A DNA stretch of 64,000 nt from Pseudomonas asiatica. Its GTDB lineage: Bacteria; Pseudomonadota; Gammaproteobacteria; Pseudomonadales; Pseudomonadaceae. The position numbers and the translations under genes are program-made. Below, piece by piece: positions 40,622 to 50,109 of this stretch (positions are counted from its first letter, which is position 1; every line of letters begins with the position of its first letter). The notes under the pieces are model-generated. The model was not told where the DNA came from, did not search any database, and was given only the letters and a program-made list of their open reading frames with translations. The DNA is taken from NCBI RefSeq assembly GCF_040214835.1, contig NZ_CP157874.1, forward strand, positions 433,501 to 497,500, read 5' to 3'.

Positions 40622-41656
40622 ATGCGCAAGCAGTTGAAACTGACCGCCCTGGCCCTGGGGCTGTTCGCCGCTGGCCAGGCCATGGCCGCAGACCTCACCG
40701 TGGTCTCGTTCGGCGGTGCCAACAAGGCGGCCCAGGTCAAGGCGTTCTACGAACCGTGGGAGAAGGCCGGCAAGGGCAAGATCGTCGCAGGCGAGTACAA
40801 CGGCGAGATGGCCAAGGTCAAAGCCATGGTCGACACCAAGAGCGTGTCCTGGAACCTGGTGGAAGTCGAGTCGCCAGAACTGGCCCGCGGCTGTGACGAG
40901 GGCATGTTCGAAGAACTCGACCCGGCCCTGTTCGGTAATGAGGCCGACTACGTGCCGGGTGCCATCCAGCCATGCGGCGTGGGCTTCTTCGTATGGTCCA
41001 CGGTGCTGGCCTACAACGCCGACAAGCTGAAGACCGCACCGACCAGCTGGGCCGATTTCTGGGATACCAAGAAATTCCCGGGCAAGCGCGGCCTGCGCAA
41101 GGGCGCCAAGTACACCCTGGAATTCGCCCTGATGGCCGACGGCGTGGCGCCGAAGGACGTGTACCAGGTGCTGGGCACCAAAGAGGGCGTGGACCGTGCC
41201 TTCAAGAAACTCGACGAACTCAAGCCAAGCATCCAGTGGTGGGAAGCCGGCGCCCAGCCGCCGCAGTACCTGGCCTCGGGTGACGTGGTCATGAGCTCTG
41301 CCTACAACGGCCGCATCGCTGCGGTGCAGAAAGAGAGCAACCTGAAGGTGGTATGGAACGGCGGCATCTACGACTTCGACGCCTGGGCCATCCCGAAAGG
41401 CGCCAAGGATGCCGAGGAAGCGAAGAAATTCATCGCCTTCAGCGTGCAGCCCGAGCAGCAGAAGACCTACTCCGAGAACATCGCCTACGGCCCGGCCAAT
41501 TCCAAGGCCGTGAGCCTGCTGTCGGACGCGGTTAAGAAGGACATGCCGACCACGCCTGAAAACATCGCCAACCAGGTGCAGATCGACGTGGCCTTCTGGG
41601 CTGACAACAGCGAGCAGCTGGAGCAACGCTTCAACGCCTGGGCGGCGAAGAAGTAA
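40622..41656 (+). CDS. agtB: ABC transporter periplasmic substrate-binding protein
   Basis: This protein has 344 residues from ATG 40622, with a clear signal peptide cleaved after AMA (residues about 1-22). It belongs to the spermidine/putrescine-binding PotD-like type 1 group: FGGANKAAQVKAFYEPWE start, then the Trp/Asp-rich TSWADFWDTKKFPG and the C-terminal WNGGIYDFDAWAIPKGAK. It captures the ligand and delivers it to the membrane permeases. It follows agtA by 40 bases and is separated from the permeases by a REP doublet. Confidence 0.85.
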   Translation: MRKQLKLTALALGLFAAGQAMAADLTVVSFGGANKAAQVKAFYEPWEKAGKGKIVAGEYNGEMAKVKAMVDTKSVSWNLVEVESPELARGCDEGMFEELDPALFGNEADYVPGAIQPCGVGFFVWSTVLAYNADKLKTAPTSWADFWDTKKFPGKRGLRKGAKYTLEFALMADGVAPKDVYQVLGTKEGVDRAFKKLDELKPSIQWWEAGAQPPQYLASGDVVMSSAYNGRIAAVQKESNLKVVWNGGIYDFDAWAIPKGAKDAEEAKKFIAFSVQPEQQKTYSENIAYGPANSKAVSLLSDAVKKDMPTTPENIANQVQIDVAFWADNSEQLEQRFNAWAAKK

Positions 41657-41668
41657 ACGACCAGCGTA

Positions 41669-41785
41669 GGGGGCCGCTTTGCGGCCCATCGCCGGCAAGC
41701 CAGCTCCCACAGGGGGCCGCTGCCCTGGAGCCAGCGGAGTATCTGTAGGAGCTGGCTTGCCGGCGATGGGCTGCGCAGCAGCCCC
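41669..41785. repeat. REP doublet, gagctggcttgccggcgatg variant, heads facing inward
   Basis: ggggccgctttgcggcccatcgccggcaagccagctcccacagg is mirrored by ctgtaggagctggcttgccg..gcagcagcccc. The variant carries a long GC-rich outer arm and lies inside the agt operon, between the binding-protein and permease genes. There it may lower downstream expression. Confidence 0.85.
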
Positions 41786-41813
41786 ATTTTCAGTTCGTAT
41801 CGCGGAGTTCGCC

Positions 41814-43061
41814 ATGGCCATTGCAGTGCCCCTCAAAGAAGGCGCAGGTCCAAGTCTCAAGCAGCGCCTCAAGCACGCCGAGCGGGTCAACCGCTGGAAG
41901 GCGCAGGCGTTGATCGCGCCGCTGGCGCTGTTTCTCCTGCTGGTGTTCCTGGTGCCGATCGCGGCGCTGCTGTACAAGAGTGTCGGCAACCCGGAAGTGG
42001 TTGGCGGCCTGCCGCGCACCGTGGGCGTCATCACCCAGTGGGATGGCAAGAGCCTGCCGGGCGAGGACGTGTACAAGGCGTTGAGCCAGGACCTGGCCGA
42101 GTCGCGCAAGAACCAGACCCTGGGCGACCTTTCCAAGCGCCTGAACATGGAGCTGGCCGGTTACCGCAGCCTGTTGGCCAAGACCGCGCGGGCGCTGCCG
42201 TTCAAGAGCGAACCCGCTTCCTATAAAGATGCCTTGCAGGCCCTCGACGAGCGTTGGGGCGACCCGGCCTACTGGCAGGCGATCCGTCGCAACACCAGTA
42301 CGGTCACCTCGTTCTACCTGCTGGCTTCGCTCGACCACCGTATCGATGACCTTGGCGAACTGGCCAAGGCCACCCCGGACCAGGCCATCTACCTGGATAT
42401 CTTCGCCCGCACCCTGTGGATGGGTGTGGTGATTACTGCCATCTGTCTGGTGCTGGCCTACCCGCTGGCCTACCTGCTGGCCAACCTGCCGACCCGGCAG
42501 AGCAACCTGCTGATGATCCTGGTGCTGCTGCCGTTCTGGACCTCGATCCTGGTGCGGGTGGCGGCGTGGATCGTGCTGTTGCAGTCGGGTGGCCTGATCA
42601 ACAGCGCGCTGATGGCAATGGGCATCATCGACCAGCCGCTGGAGCTGGTGTTCAACCGCACCGGCGTGTACATCTCGATGGTGCACATCCTGTTGCCGTT
42701 CATGATCCTGCCGCTGTACAGCGTGATGAAGGGCATTTCGCCAAGTTACATGCGTGCGGCGATCTCGCTGGGCTGCCACCCGTTCGCCAGTTTCTGGCGG
42801 GTCTACTTCCCGCAGACCTACGCCGGGGTTGGCGCTGGTTGCCTGCTGGTGTTCATCCTGGCCATCGGCTACTACATCACCCCGGCACTGCTGGGCAGCC
42901 CGAATGACCAGATGGTCAGCTACTTCGTGGCCTTCTACACCAACACCAGCATCAACTGGGGCATGGCCACCGCGCTGGGCGGGCTGTTGCTGCTGGCGAC
43001 CGTGCTGTTGTACCTGATCTATAGCTGGCTGGTCGGCGCCAGCCGCCTGCGCCTGAGCTGA
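41814..43061 (+). CDS. agtC: ABC transporter permease (PotB-like)
   Basis: This protein has 415 residues from ATG 41814 with a GGAG a few bases upstream. It has an unusually long N-terminal periplasmic insertion between the first membrane segment (ALIAPLALFLLLVFLVPIAA) and the remaining five or so helices. The EAA loop is visible near AAISLGCHPFASFWRVYFP. PotB-type permeases form a heterodimeric channel with the following protein. The long insertion of about 150 residues is a feature of some putrescine/aminobutyrate permeases. Confidence 0.85.
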   Translation: MAIAVPLKEGAGPSLKQRLKHAERVNRWKAQALIAPLALFLLLVFLVPIAALLYKSVGNPEVVGGLPRTVGVITQWDGKSLPGEDVYKALSQDLAESRKNQTLGDLSKRLNMELAGYRSLLAKTARALPFKSEPASYKDALQALDERWGDPAYWQAIRRNTSTVTSFYLLASLDHRIDDLGELAKATPDQAIYLDIFARTLWMGVVITAICLVLAYPLAYLLANLPTRQSNLLMILVLLPFWTSILVRVAAWIVLLQSGGLINSALMAMGIIDQPLELVFNRTGVYISMVHILLPFMILPLYSVMKGISPSYMRAAISLGCHPFASFWRVYFPQTYAGVGAGCLLVFILAIGYYITPALLGSPNDQMVSYFVAFYTNTSINWGMATALGGLLLLATVLLYLIYSWLVGASRLRLS

Positions 43062-43072
43062 GGAGCCTTGTC

Positions 43073-43900
43073 ATGCTGAGCCCTTACATGTCGCCCGTGG
43101 AGCGGGTGTGGTTCTACAGCCTGCGCATTCTTTGCGGCTTGATCCTGCTGTTCCTCATATTGCCGGTGCTGGTGATCGTGCCGCTGTCGTTCAACAGTGG
43201 CAGTTTCCTGGTGTACCCGCTGCAGGGCTTCTCGCTGCAGTGGTACCAGGACTTCTTCGGCTCGGCCGAGTGGATGCGGGCCTTGAAGAACAGCATCATC
43301 GTCGCCCCGGCAGCCACGGTGCTGGCCATGGTGTTCGGCACCCTGGCGGCCATCGGCCTGACCCGTGGCGACTTCCCGGGCAAGTCGCTGGTGATGGCGC
43401 TGGTGATTTCGCCGATGGTGGTGCCGGTGGTGATCATCGGTGTGGCCAGCTACCTGTTCTTTGCCCCGCTGGGCATGGGCAACAGCTTCACCTCGCTGAT
43501 TCTGGTGCATGCGGTACTGGGCGTGCCGTTCGTCATCATTACTGTGTCGGCGACCTTGCAGGGCTTCAACTACAACCTGGTGCGCGCGGCAGCCAGCCTG
43601 GGCGCCTCGCCGCTGCTGACTTTCCGCCGGGTGACCCTGCCGCTGATCGCGCCCGGGGTGATTTCGGGGGCATTGTTCGCCTTTGCCACGTCGTTTGACG
43701 AAGTAGTGGTGACCCTGTTCCTGGCCGGGCCGGAGCAGGCGACCCTGCCGCGGCAGATGTTCAGTGGTATTCGCGAGAACCTGAGCCCGACCATTGCTGC
43801 GGCGGCGACCTTGCTGATTGCCTTCTCGGTGGTATTGCTGCTGACCCTGGAGTGGTTGCGTGGGCGTAGCGAGAAGCTGAGGACCCAGCAGCCTGGTTGA
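43073..43900 (+). CDS. agtD: ABC transporter permease (PotC-like)
   Basis: This 275-residue permease has about six membrane segments and the cytoplasmic EAA-type loop AAASLGASPLLTFRRVTLP for ATPase contact. It follows the first permease by 11 bases with a good GGAG site. It completes the four-gene importer; a REP doublet follows, consistent with the end of the operon. Confidence 0.85.
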   Translation: MLSPYMSPVERVWFYSLRILCGLILLFLILPVLVIVPLSFNSGSFLVYPLQGFSLQWYQDFFGSAEWMRALKNSIIVAPAATVLAMVFGTLAAIGLTRGDFPGKSLVMALVISPMVVPVVIIGVASYLFFAPLGMGNSFTSLILVHAVLGVPFVIITVSATLQGFNYNLVRAAASLGASPLLTFRRVTLPLIAPGVISGALFAFATSFDEVVVTLFLAGPEQATLPRQMFSGIRENLSPTIAAAATLLIAFSVVLLLTLEWLRGRSEKLRTQQPG

Positions 43901-43917
43901 AGGTAAGTTGCCTGTGC

Positions 43918-44014
43918 GGGCCTCTTCGCGGCTAAAGCCGCTCCCACAGGATTTGTGCAGCTTTCGATGTCTGCGCGGTCCCTGTAGGAGCGGCTTTAGC
44001 CGCGAAGAGGCCGG
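43918..44014. repeat. REP doublet, ggctttagcc variant, heads facing inward
   Basis: gggcctcttcgcggctaaag..tcccacagg is mirrored by cctgtaggagcggctttagc..gaggccgg, the same variant as at 18227. It separates the agt operon from rpe. Confidence 0.9.
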
Positions 44015-44094
44015 TCCAGGTTGATGCTAATCAGCCTTCATCCGCTTCCCTGGGTTACAATGCGCGCCACCGTGATTCTGCCAACAGGTGCGCC

Positions 44095-44769
44095 ATGCAG
44101 CCCTACGCTATTGCCCCCTCCATTCTCTCCGCCGATTTCGCCCGACTGGGCGAGGACGTCGACAAGGTATTGGCCGCGGGTGCCGACATCGTCCACTTCG
44201 ATGTCATGGACAACCACTACGTCCCCAACCTGACCATCGGCCCGATGGTCTGCACCGCCCTGCGCAAGTACGGCGTCACCGCCCCGATCGACGTGCACCT
44301 GATGGTCAGCCCGGTCGACCGCATCATCGGCGACTTCATCGAGGCTGGTGCCACCTACATCACCTTCCACCCGGAAGCCTCGCAGCACATCGACCGTTCG
44401 CTGCAGCTGATCAAGGACGGTGGCTGCAAGGCCGGCCTGGTGTTCAACCCGGCCACCAGCCTGGACGCGCTGAAGTACGTGATGGACAAGGTCGACATGG
44501 TGCTGCTGATGAGCGTCAACCCGGGCTTCGGCGGGCAGAAGTTCATCCCTGGCACCCTCGACAAGCTGCGCGAGGCGCGTGCGCTGATCGACGCCAGCGG
44601 TCGTGATATCCGCCTGGAAATCGACGGTGGCGTCAACGTCAACAACATCCGCGAGATCGCTGCCGCTGGCGCCGACACCTTCGTGGCCGGCTCGGCAATC
44701 TTCAACGCCCCGGACTACCAGGAAGTCATCGCCAGGATGCGTTCCGAACTGGCTCAGGCCCGCCCATGA
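44095..44769 (+). CDS. rpe: Ribulose-phosphate 3-epimerase
   Basis: This 224-residue TIM-barrel epimerase has metal-site residues His34, Asp36 (IVHFDVMD), His68 (DVHLMV) and Asp177 (EIDGGVN) all present. It interconverts ribulose 5-phosphate and xylulose 5-phosphate in the pentose phosphate pathway. The start follows a ribosome-like AGG. It overlaps gph by 4 bases (ATGA), and gph leads into trpE; rpe-gph-trpE is a conserved order in pseudomonads. Confidence 0.96.
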   Translation: MQPYAIAPSILSADFARLGEDVDKVLAAGADIVHFDVMDNHYVPNLTIGPMVCTALRKYGVTAPIDVHLMVSPVDRIIGDFIEAGATYITFHPEASQHIDRSLQLIKDGGCKAGLVFNPATSLDALKYVMDKVDMVLLMSVNPGFGGQKFIPGTLDKLREARALIDASGRDIRLEIDGGVNVNNIREIAAAGADTFVAGSAIFNAPDYQEVIARMRSELAQARP

Positions 44770-45584
44770 GCGGCTTCGAGCAGCTGTTCCCGGGGACGCT
44801 GCCCAGGCTGGTGATGTTCGATCTGGACGGTACCCTGATCGATTCCGTGCCAGACCTGGCCGCCGCCGTGGACCGCATGCTGCTCGAACTGGGGCGCCCG
44901 CCTGCCGGCCTGGAGGCGGTGCGCCACTGGGTGGGCAACGGTGCCCAGGTGCTGGTGCGCCGGGCGCTGGCCGGTGGCATCGACCACGCTGCCGTGGACG
45001 ATGCGCTGGCCGACCAGGCGTTGGCGTTGTTCATGGACGCCTATGCCGAAAGCCACGAACTGACCGTGGTCTACCCCGGTGTGCAGGACACCCTGCGCTG
45101 GCTGCGCAAACAGGGCGTGGAAATGGCGCTGATCACCAACAAGCCCGAGCGCTTCGTTGGCCCGCTGCTGGACCAGATGAAGATCGGCAACTACTTCCGC
45201 TGGATCATCGGCGGCGACACCCTGCCGCAGAAAAAGCCCGACCCTGCGGCGCTGCTGTTCGTCATGCAGATGGCCGGTGTCACCCCGCAGCAGTCGCTGT
45301 TTGTCGGCGATTCACGCAGTGACGTGCTGGCGGCCAAGGCGGCTGGCGTGCAGTGCGTGGGCCTGACCTACGGCTACAACCACGGCCGACCGATCCACGA
45401 CGAAGCCCCCAGCCTGGTGATCGACGACCTGCGCGCATTGCTGCCCGGTTGCGCAGACCCGGCCACTGGGATAACGTTGGCGGACCTTCAAGCCTCACAA
45501 GACAGAGAGTCCACCGTGGCGGTTACCGGCAAATTCTGGATGAAAGTCATCAAGGCCCTGGCCCGTTGGCGTTGGCGCGCCTGA
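44766..45584 (+). CDS. gph: Phosphoglycolate phosphatase, with C-terminus overlapping the trpE leader peptide
   Basis: This 272-residue HAD phosphatase has the nucleophile motif DLDGTLID (Asp19, Asp21) and the metal motif FVGDSRSD, so the core is complete by about residue 225. It removes phosphate from 2-phosphoglycolate formed during DNA repair. The final 15 codons from the ATG at 45540 are the trpE leader peptide ([14 protein letters not shown]) read in the same frame, with a tail before it (TVAVTGKFW). It is therefore either a longer Gph or a gene whose stop codon is shared with the leader. It is preceded by rpe with a 4-base overlap. Confidence 0.93.
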   Translation: MSGFEQLFPGTLPRLVMFDLDGTLIDSVPDLAAAVDRMLLELGRPPAGLEAVRHWVGNGAQVLVRRALAGGIDHAAVDDALADQALALFMDAYAESHELTVVYPGVQDTLRWLRKQGVEMALITNKPERFVGPLLDQMKIGNYFRWIIGGDTLPQKKPDPAALLFVMQMAGVTPQQSLFVGDSRSDVLAAKAAGVQCVGLTYGYNHGRPIHDEAPSLVIDDLRALLPGCADPATGITLADLQASQDRESTVAVTGKFWMKVIKALARWRWRA

Positions 45585-45653
45585 CTTCAGCCTGCCGGCG
45601 CGTGCCGGCCCGTCCGTTTGCCTGACCTATTGCTGCTTGCCACGAGGCTACCC
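45516..45653 (+). promoter_or_regulatory. trpE attenuation leader
   Basis: An in-frame GTG (45516) with an AGAGAG site, or ATG 45540, would start a leader peptide ending ALARWRWRA, with two adjacent-type Trp codons just before the TGA (45582-45584). The following GCCGGC-gcgt-GCCGGC hairpin (45594-45609) can pair instead with the GGCGCGCC in the leader, giving mutually exclusive structures. A weak T run follows (CCGTTTG). Attenuation control of trpE and trpGDC in P. putida is established; the details here are inferred. Confidence 0.7.
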
Positions 45654-47135
45654 ATGACCCGCGAAGAATTCCTGCGCCTAGCCGCTGCCGGCTACAACCG
45701 CATTCCCCTGGCCTGCGAAACCCTGGCCGACTTCGACACGCCGCTGTCGATCTACCTGAAACTGGCCGACCAGCCCAACTCGTACCTGCTCGAGTCGGTG
45801 CAGGGCGGCGAGAAATGGGGCCGTTACTCGATGATCGGCCTGCCGTCGCGCACGGTGATGCGTGTGCACGGCTACCACGTCAGCATCCTGCAGGATGGCG
45901 TGGAGGTGGAAAGCCACGATGTCGAAGACCCGCTGGCCTTCGTCGAAACCTTCAAGGACCGTTACAAGGTCGCCGATATCCCTGGCCTGCCGCGCTTCAA
46001 CGGCGGCCTGGTCGGCTACTTCGGCTACGACTGCGTGCGCTATGTGGAAAAGCGCCTGGGCGCCAGCCCCAACCCGGACCCGCTGGGTGTGCCGGATATC
46101 CTGCTGATGGTGTCCGATGCGGTGGTGGTGTTCGACAACCTGGCGGGCAAGATGCACGCGATCGTGCTGGTCGACCCGGCTGAAGAGCAGGCTTTCGAAC
46201 AGGGCCAGGCACGCCTGCAAGGCCTGCTGGAAACCCTGCGTCAGCCGATCACTCCACGCCGTGGCTTGGACCTGAGTGGCCCGCAGGCTGCCGAGCCGGA
46301 ATTCCGCTCCAGCTATACCCGCGAGGATTACGAGAATGCCGTCGGCCGCATCAAGGAATACATCCTGGCCGGTGACTGCATGCAGGTGGTGCCGTCGCAG
46401 CGCATGTCGATCGACTTCAAGGCTGCGCCAATCGACCTGTACCGCGCGCTGCGCTGCTTCAACCCGACGCCGTACATGTACTTCTTCAACTTTGGCGACT
46501 TCCATGTGGTCGGCAGCTCGCCCGAGGTGCTGGTACGCGTCGAGGACAACCTGGTCACCGTACGCCCGATTGCCGGCACCCGCCCGCGTGGCGCTACCGA
46601 AGAGGCCGACCGCGCGCTGGAAGACGACCTGCTGTCGGACGACAAGGAAATTGCCGAGCACCTGATGCTGATCGACCTGGGCCGTAACGACGTCGGTCGC
46701 GTGTCCTCGACGGGCAGCGTGCGCCTGACCGAGAAGATGGTGATCGAGCGTTACTCCAACGTGATGCACATTGTGTCCAACGTCACTGGCCAGCTGCGCG
46801 AAGGGTTGACGGCGATGGACGCACTGCGGGCGATTCTGCCGGCCGGTACGCTTTCGGGTGCGCCGAAGATTCGCGCGATGGAGATCATCGACGAGCTGGA
46901 GCCGGTCAAGCGTGGGGTTTACGGTGGAGCCGTCGGTTACTTCGCATGGAACGGCAACATGGATACCGCCATTGCAATCCGTACCGCGGTAATCAAGGAC
47001 GGTGAGCTGCATGTGCAGGCCGGGGGCGGCATCGTTGCCGACTCGGTGCCGGCGCTGGAGTGGGAAGAAACCATCAACAAGCGCCGGGCGATGTTCCGCG
47101 CGGTGGCGTTGGCTGAGCAGACTTCGGCCAAGTAA
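45654..47135 (+). CDS. trpE: Anthranilate synthase component I
   Basis: This protein has 493 residues from ATG 45654 ([16 protein letters not shown]), with an ACGAGG site upstream. It is a chorismate-utilising enzyme with a glutamine-type ammonia channel interface; the conserved chorismate-site residues include GRNDVGRV and [10 protein letters not shown]. The N-terminal LLES motif is where tryptophan binds for feedback inhibition. It combines chorismate with ammonia, supplied by TrpG encoded at 49507. Unlike in many enterobacteria, trpE is separated from trpGDC by estP. Attenuated by the leader within the end of gph. Confidence 0.96.
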   Translation: MTREEFLRLAAAGYNRIPLACETLADFDTPLSIYLKLADQPNSYLLESVQGGEKWGRYSMIGLPSRTVMRVHGYHVSILQDGVEVESHDVEDPLAFVETFKDRYKVADIPGLPRFNGGLVGYFGYDCVRYVEKRLGASPNPDPLGVPDILLMVSDAVVVFDNLAGKMHAIVLVDPAEEQAFEQGQARLQGLLETLRQPITPRRGLDLSGPQAAEPEFRSSYTREDYENAVGRIKEYILAGDCMQVVPSQRMSIDFKAAPIDLYRALRCFNPTPYMYFFNFGDFHVVGSSPEVLVRVEDNLVTVRPIAGTRPRGATEEADRALEDDLLSDDKEIAEHLMLIDLGRNDVGRVSSTGSVRLTEKMVIERYSNVMHIVSNVTGQLREGLTAMDALRAILPAGTLSGAPKIRAMEIIDELEPVKRGVYGGAVGYFAWNGNMDTAIAIRTAVIKDGELHVQAGGGIVADSVPALEWEETINKRRAMFRAVALAEQTSAK

Positions 47136-47148
47136 TTCAGTGGGCATT

Positions 47149-47250
47149 GGGGCTGCTTTGCAGCCCATCGCGACACAAGGCCGCTCCTACAGGGAAACAC
47201 GATCGCCTGTAGGAGCGGCCTTGTGTCGCGAAGGGCCGCAAAGCGGCCCC
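47149..47250. repeat. REP doublet, ccttgtgtcgcga variant, heads facing inward
   Basis: ggggctgctttgcagcccat then cgcgacacaaggccgctcctacagg is mirrored by cctgtaggagcggccttgtg..aaagcggcccc. It lies between the convergent trpE and estP ends. Confidence 0.9.
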
Positions 47251-47256
47251 ATCAAT

Positions 47257-49137
47257 TCAAAAGTCGACGCTGACGCCCACACTCACCCCCTGCTGCGTCA
47301 ATTCATCACTCTTGCGCCAGTTATAGTTACCGCGCAAATGCACCCCCGTCACCACTTCATGGCTCACCCCCAGGCTCGCCCGGGTCAGGTCGCTGTGCGG
47401 CGTATACCCTGTCAGGGTGAAGTCATTCGCCGGCAGGCTGGTCAGGTGCATCGTCACATCCTGCTGGTCATCCTCGAACTCATGCTCCTGCGCCACCTCG
47501 GCGAACAGCCGGGTACTCGGCAGCACCTGCACACTGCCCAGCAACCCCACGCCCAAACGGCGTGATGTACGTTCCTGGTCATCGAAGCCCAGCGCCGTCG
47601 AGCGCCCGCTTTTCTCGTCATAGCCATCCACCTTCACCCGCGCATAGTCGGCACTGATGAACGGAGCCAGCTGCCAGTTGCTGCTCTCGGCTGCCAGGTT
47701 GTAGCCCAGCCGCCCCGACATAGCCCAGGCCTCGCCATCGGTATCGCCCTTTTCGCTGCGGGCGTTCACGCCAAGGGCGAAGGTGCGCTTGAGGTCGCTG
47801 TAGTCCAGGTGCCCCGCGGTCAGCGCCGCGTCGGCCCACCAGCGGTCCTGGCGGTATTGGGCGAAGGCGCTGGCAAGGTAGCTGTCCAGCTTGTAGTCCG
47901 AATCCTGTGCGCCGGCTTCCAGCTTCTGCCGGTACACGCCGCCGGCCAGGCCCAGGCGCCATGCATCGTTCAGGCGATAGCTGCCGCCCAGGGTCAGGTT
48001 GTAGCCGCGGCCATCGCCGCTGGCCGCGCTGCGCTGGCCGTCGAAGTCCAGGTCCTGGGCGCCGGTGGCAACGAAGGCTTGCCACTGGCCAACTGCCTGC
48101 CAGGGTGTCTGCCACTGGTTGCGCAGTTCGTCCTGGTGGGCACGCAGGCTGGCGTGGGCCATTTCCGGGAGCAGGGTCAGTTCCCAGGGGGCGGCGATAA
48201 TCGAATAGGCGTAGTCGGCAATCAGTTGCTGGCCGGCGATGGTCGGGTGCACCGAGTCGTTGAACAGCAGCTTGGTCGGGTCTGGCGTGGCGCCGTTGAT
48301 GCCGTACACCGGGTTTTCCAAGCAGCCTTCGCCGCTGTAGCAGGTGCCGACCAGGTTCTGACCGCTGGCCAGGCCGAACTGCTCGGGGCTGGCCAGCGCT
48401 TCGCTCAGCAGCACGGGGATGTTCAGCGGAATGATTTCGGCATCGATCTGCCCCAACTGGCTGAGCAGGGACTGGTTGAACGCGCCGGAAAGCAGCGACA
48501 GCGGGTTTTGTTGCGGCGTACCGCTGAAGTTCGGTGTCTGCCCGAGGTCGGGCAGCAGCCAGACCATGATGTAACGGGCACCGCCTTGCTGCAGGGCCTG
48601 GGCGCTGGCGGCCAGGCGGGCGCCAGCGGCCACGGCATCAGCCGGGCTGTTGACCAGGCCTTGCAGGAAGTCATTGCCGCCGCCAGTCAGGTAATACAAC
48701 GCGTTGGGGTCGGCGCGCAGGCCGTTGGCCAGGTAGCCCGGTTTATCACGCAGTACCTGCCCGGCGCCGGGGCGCCCTGGCGGGATGACGGTCTCGGAGG
48801 TAGTGGTGATCGAATCCAGGATCTGCTGGGTGGTGTAGCCACCGACTGCCCAGTTGTTGCCGTCGGGAAGGCCCAGTACCGGATTGACCGGGGAGGTGGA
48901 AGGGCCAAGCTCGGTCGGGCTCACACCGAGCCGCCCGCCCAGGATCATCGGTGACACTGGCGCATAATTGCCATTGGCATCGCGGTTGGTGAAGCGCACC
49001 CCGCCAAACTGCCCGGCGTCGCTGAGGCTGTCACCAAACACGATCATGCTGGAGTAGGGCGAGGGTGCTGCGAACGCCTGGCTGCAGGCCAGTGCCAGTG
49101 AGGCAACGGTAAAGCGCAATAACGGTGCTTTTCGCAT
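47257..49137 (-). CDS. estP: EstP/EstA-type GDSL esterase autotransporter
   Basis: This 626-residue outer-membrane esterase has a signal peptide (about 1-24). The GDSL motif FGDSLSDAG holds nucleophile Ser37, and the C-terminal part of the catalytic domain contains NDSVH with Asp294 and His297. A beta-barrel autotransporter domain from about residue 350 ends in Phe, the outer-membrane targeting residue. Homologues EstA of P. aeruginosa and EstP of P. putida hydrolyse short-chain esters at the cell surface and influence rhamnolipid production and motility. It is inserted between trpE and trpG and diverges from the trpG leader. Confidence 0.92.
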   Translation of the reverse strand: MRKAPLLRFTVASLALACSQAFAAPSPYSSMIVFGDSLSDAGQFGGVRFTNRDANGNYAPVSPMILGGRLGVSPTELGPSTSPVNPVLGLPDGNNWAVGGYTTQQILDSITTTSETVIPPGRPGAGQVLRDKPGYLANGLRADPNALYYLTGGGNDFLQGLVNSPADAVAAGARLAASAQALQQGGARYIMVWLLPDLGQTPNFSGTPQQNPLSLLSGAFNQSLLSQLGQIDAEIIPLNIPVLLSEALASPEQFGLASGQNLVGTCYSGEGCLENPVYGINGATPDPTKLLFNDSVHPTIAGQQLIADYAYSIIAAPWELTLLPEMAHASLRAHQDELRNQWQTPWQAVGQWQAFVATGAQDLDFDGQRSAASGDGRGYNLTLGGSYRLNDAWRLGLAGGVYRQKLEAGAQDSDYKLDSYLASAFAQYRQDRWWADAALTAGHLDYSDLKRTFALGVNARSEKGDTDGEAWAMSGRLGYNLAAESSNWQLAPFISADYARVKVDGYDEKSGRSTALGFDDQERTSRRLGVGLLGSVQVLPSTRLFAEVAQEHEFEDDQQDVTMHLTSLPANDFTLTGYTPHSDLTRASLGVSHEVVTGVHLRGNYNWRKSDELTQQGVSVGVSVDF

Positions 49138-49506
49138 CGGTGAACATCCTTTTCTTTGTTTTTATGAAGGACAACCCGATCGACCTTAGCAAATCGCAGT
49201 GCATCCCTCCCAAGTCCATTCGTTTCCCCGTGTTTACAGGCATATTGCGCCCGCCGCCCCGGTAGGCTACTGTGCCGGGACGTATGAGCGAGACCTATCC
49301 TGTGTTGATCGTCAGCAAACTCTTGATGCGCGTAATCAAGGCCCACGCCCGTTGGCGTTGGCGCGCCTGACTTTATCCCCTGCCGGCCCGTCCGGCCCGC
49401 CCCCGTTTGCCTTCCTGTCTACCGCCCCTTGTGGCAAAGCCGCGCCTGTTGGCTGGTGCAGAAAGGTTCGAATTCTGAAGTCAGTAGATTCAAGAGGTTT
49501 AACCCG
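49138..49506 (+). promoter_or_regulatory. estP-trpG divergent region with the trpGDC leader and attenuator
   Basis: After the leader peptide at 49284-49370 comes a GC-rich stem GCCGG/CCGGC (49382-49396) and the sequence CCCGTTTGCCT, which also follows the trpE leader. About 100 bases then separate it from the trpG start. Sequences toward estP (49138-49280) have an A/T-rich block (caaagaaaag on the minus side) that probably holds the estP promoter, but no strong consensus box. The two trp leaders share layout but the gene order around them differs. Confidence 0.55.
49284..49370 (+). CDS. trpG leader peptide
   Basis: This 28-codon frame opens at ATG 49284 ([12 protein letters not shown]) and ends [14 protein letters not shown], where the two Trp codons alternate with Arg before TGA. 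The last 14 codons (from ATG 49326) closely match the trpE leader, which has [19 protein letters not shown] lies 3 bases before the first ATG, rather close, while the internal ATG has no site, so which start is used is open. The Trp codons would stall ribosomes when tryptophanyl-tRNA is scarce. Confidence 0.7.
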   Translation: MSETYPVLIVSKLLMRVIKAHARWRWRA

Positions 49507-50100
49507 ATGTTACTGATGATCGACAATTACGACTCATTCACTTACAACGTCGTTCAGTACCTTGGCGAGCTGGGTGCCGAGGTAAAGGTCATTCGCAATG
49601 ACGAAATGACCATCGCCCAGATCGAAGCCCTCAACCCCGAGCGCATCGTCGTATCTCCAGGCCCGTGCACGCCGAGCGAGGCGGGCGTGTCCATCGAGGC
49701 CATCCTGCACTTTGCCGGCAAGCTGCCGATCCTTGGCGTATGCCTGGGCCACCAGTCCATCGGCCAGGCCTTTGGTGGTGATGTGGTACGTGCCCGCCAG
49801 GTGATGCACGGCAAGACCAGCCCGGTACATCACCGTGACCTGGGCGTGTTCGCCGGCCTCAACAACCCGTTGACCGTGACCCGTTACCACTCGCTGGTGG
49901 TAAAGCGCGAAACCTTGCCCGAGTGCCTGGAAGTGACCGCCTGGACCGCCCATGCTGACGGTTCGGTCGACGAGATCATGGGCCTGCGCCACAAGACGCT
50001 GAATATCGAAGGGGTGCAGTTCCACCCCGAGTCGATCCTGACCGAACAGGGCCACGAACTGTTCGCCAACTTCCTCAAGCAGACCGGCGGCCGCCGCTAA
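49507..50100 (+). CDS. trpG: Anthranilate synthase component II (glutamine amidotransferase)
   Basis: This 197-residue class I glutamine amidotransferase begins at ATG 49507 ([14 protein letters not shown]). The nucleophile is Cys79 in GVCLGHQ, and the catalytic His and Glu lie in QFHPES near residue 170. It delivers ammonia to TrpE. It is the first gene of trpGDC, with trpD starting 9 bases after. In the pseudomonads this subunit may also serve 4-amino-4-deoxychorismate synthesis with PabB, which is established for some species but not shown here. Confidence 0.96.
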   Translation: MLLMIDNYDSFTYNVVQYLGELGAEVKVIRNDEMTIAQIEALNPERIVVSPGPCTPSEAGVSIEAILHFAGKLPILGVCLGHQSIGQAFGGDVVRARQVMHGKTSPVHHRDLGVFAGLNNPLTVTRYHSLVVKRETLPECLEVTAWTAHADGSVDEIMGLRHKTLNIEGVQFHPESILTEQGHELFANFLKQTGGRR

Positions 50101-50109
50101 GGATCGAAC

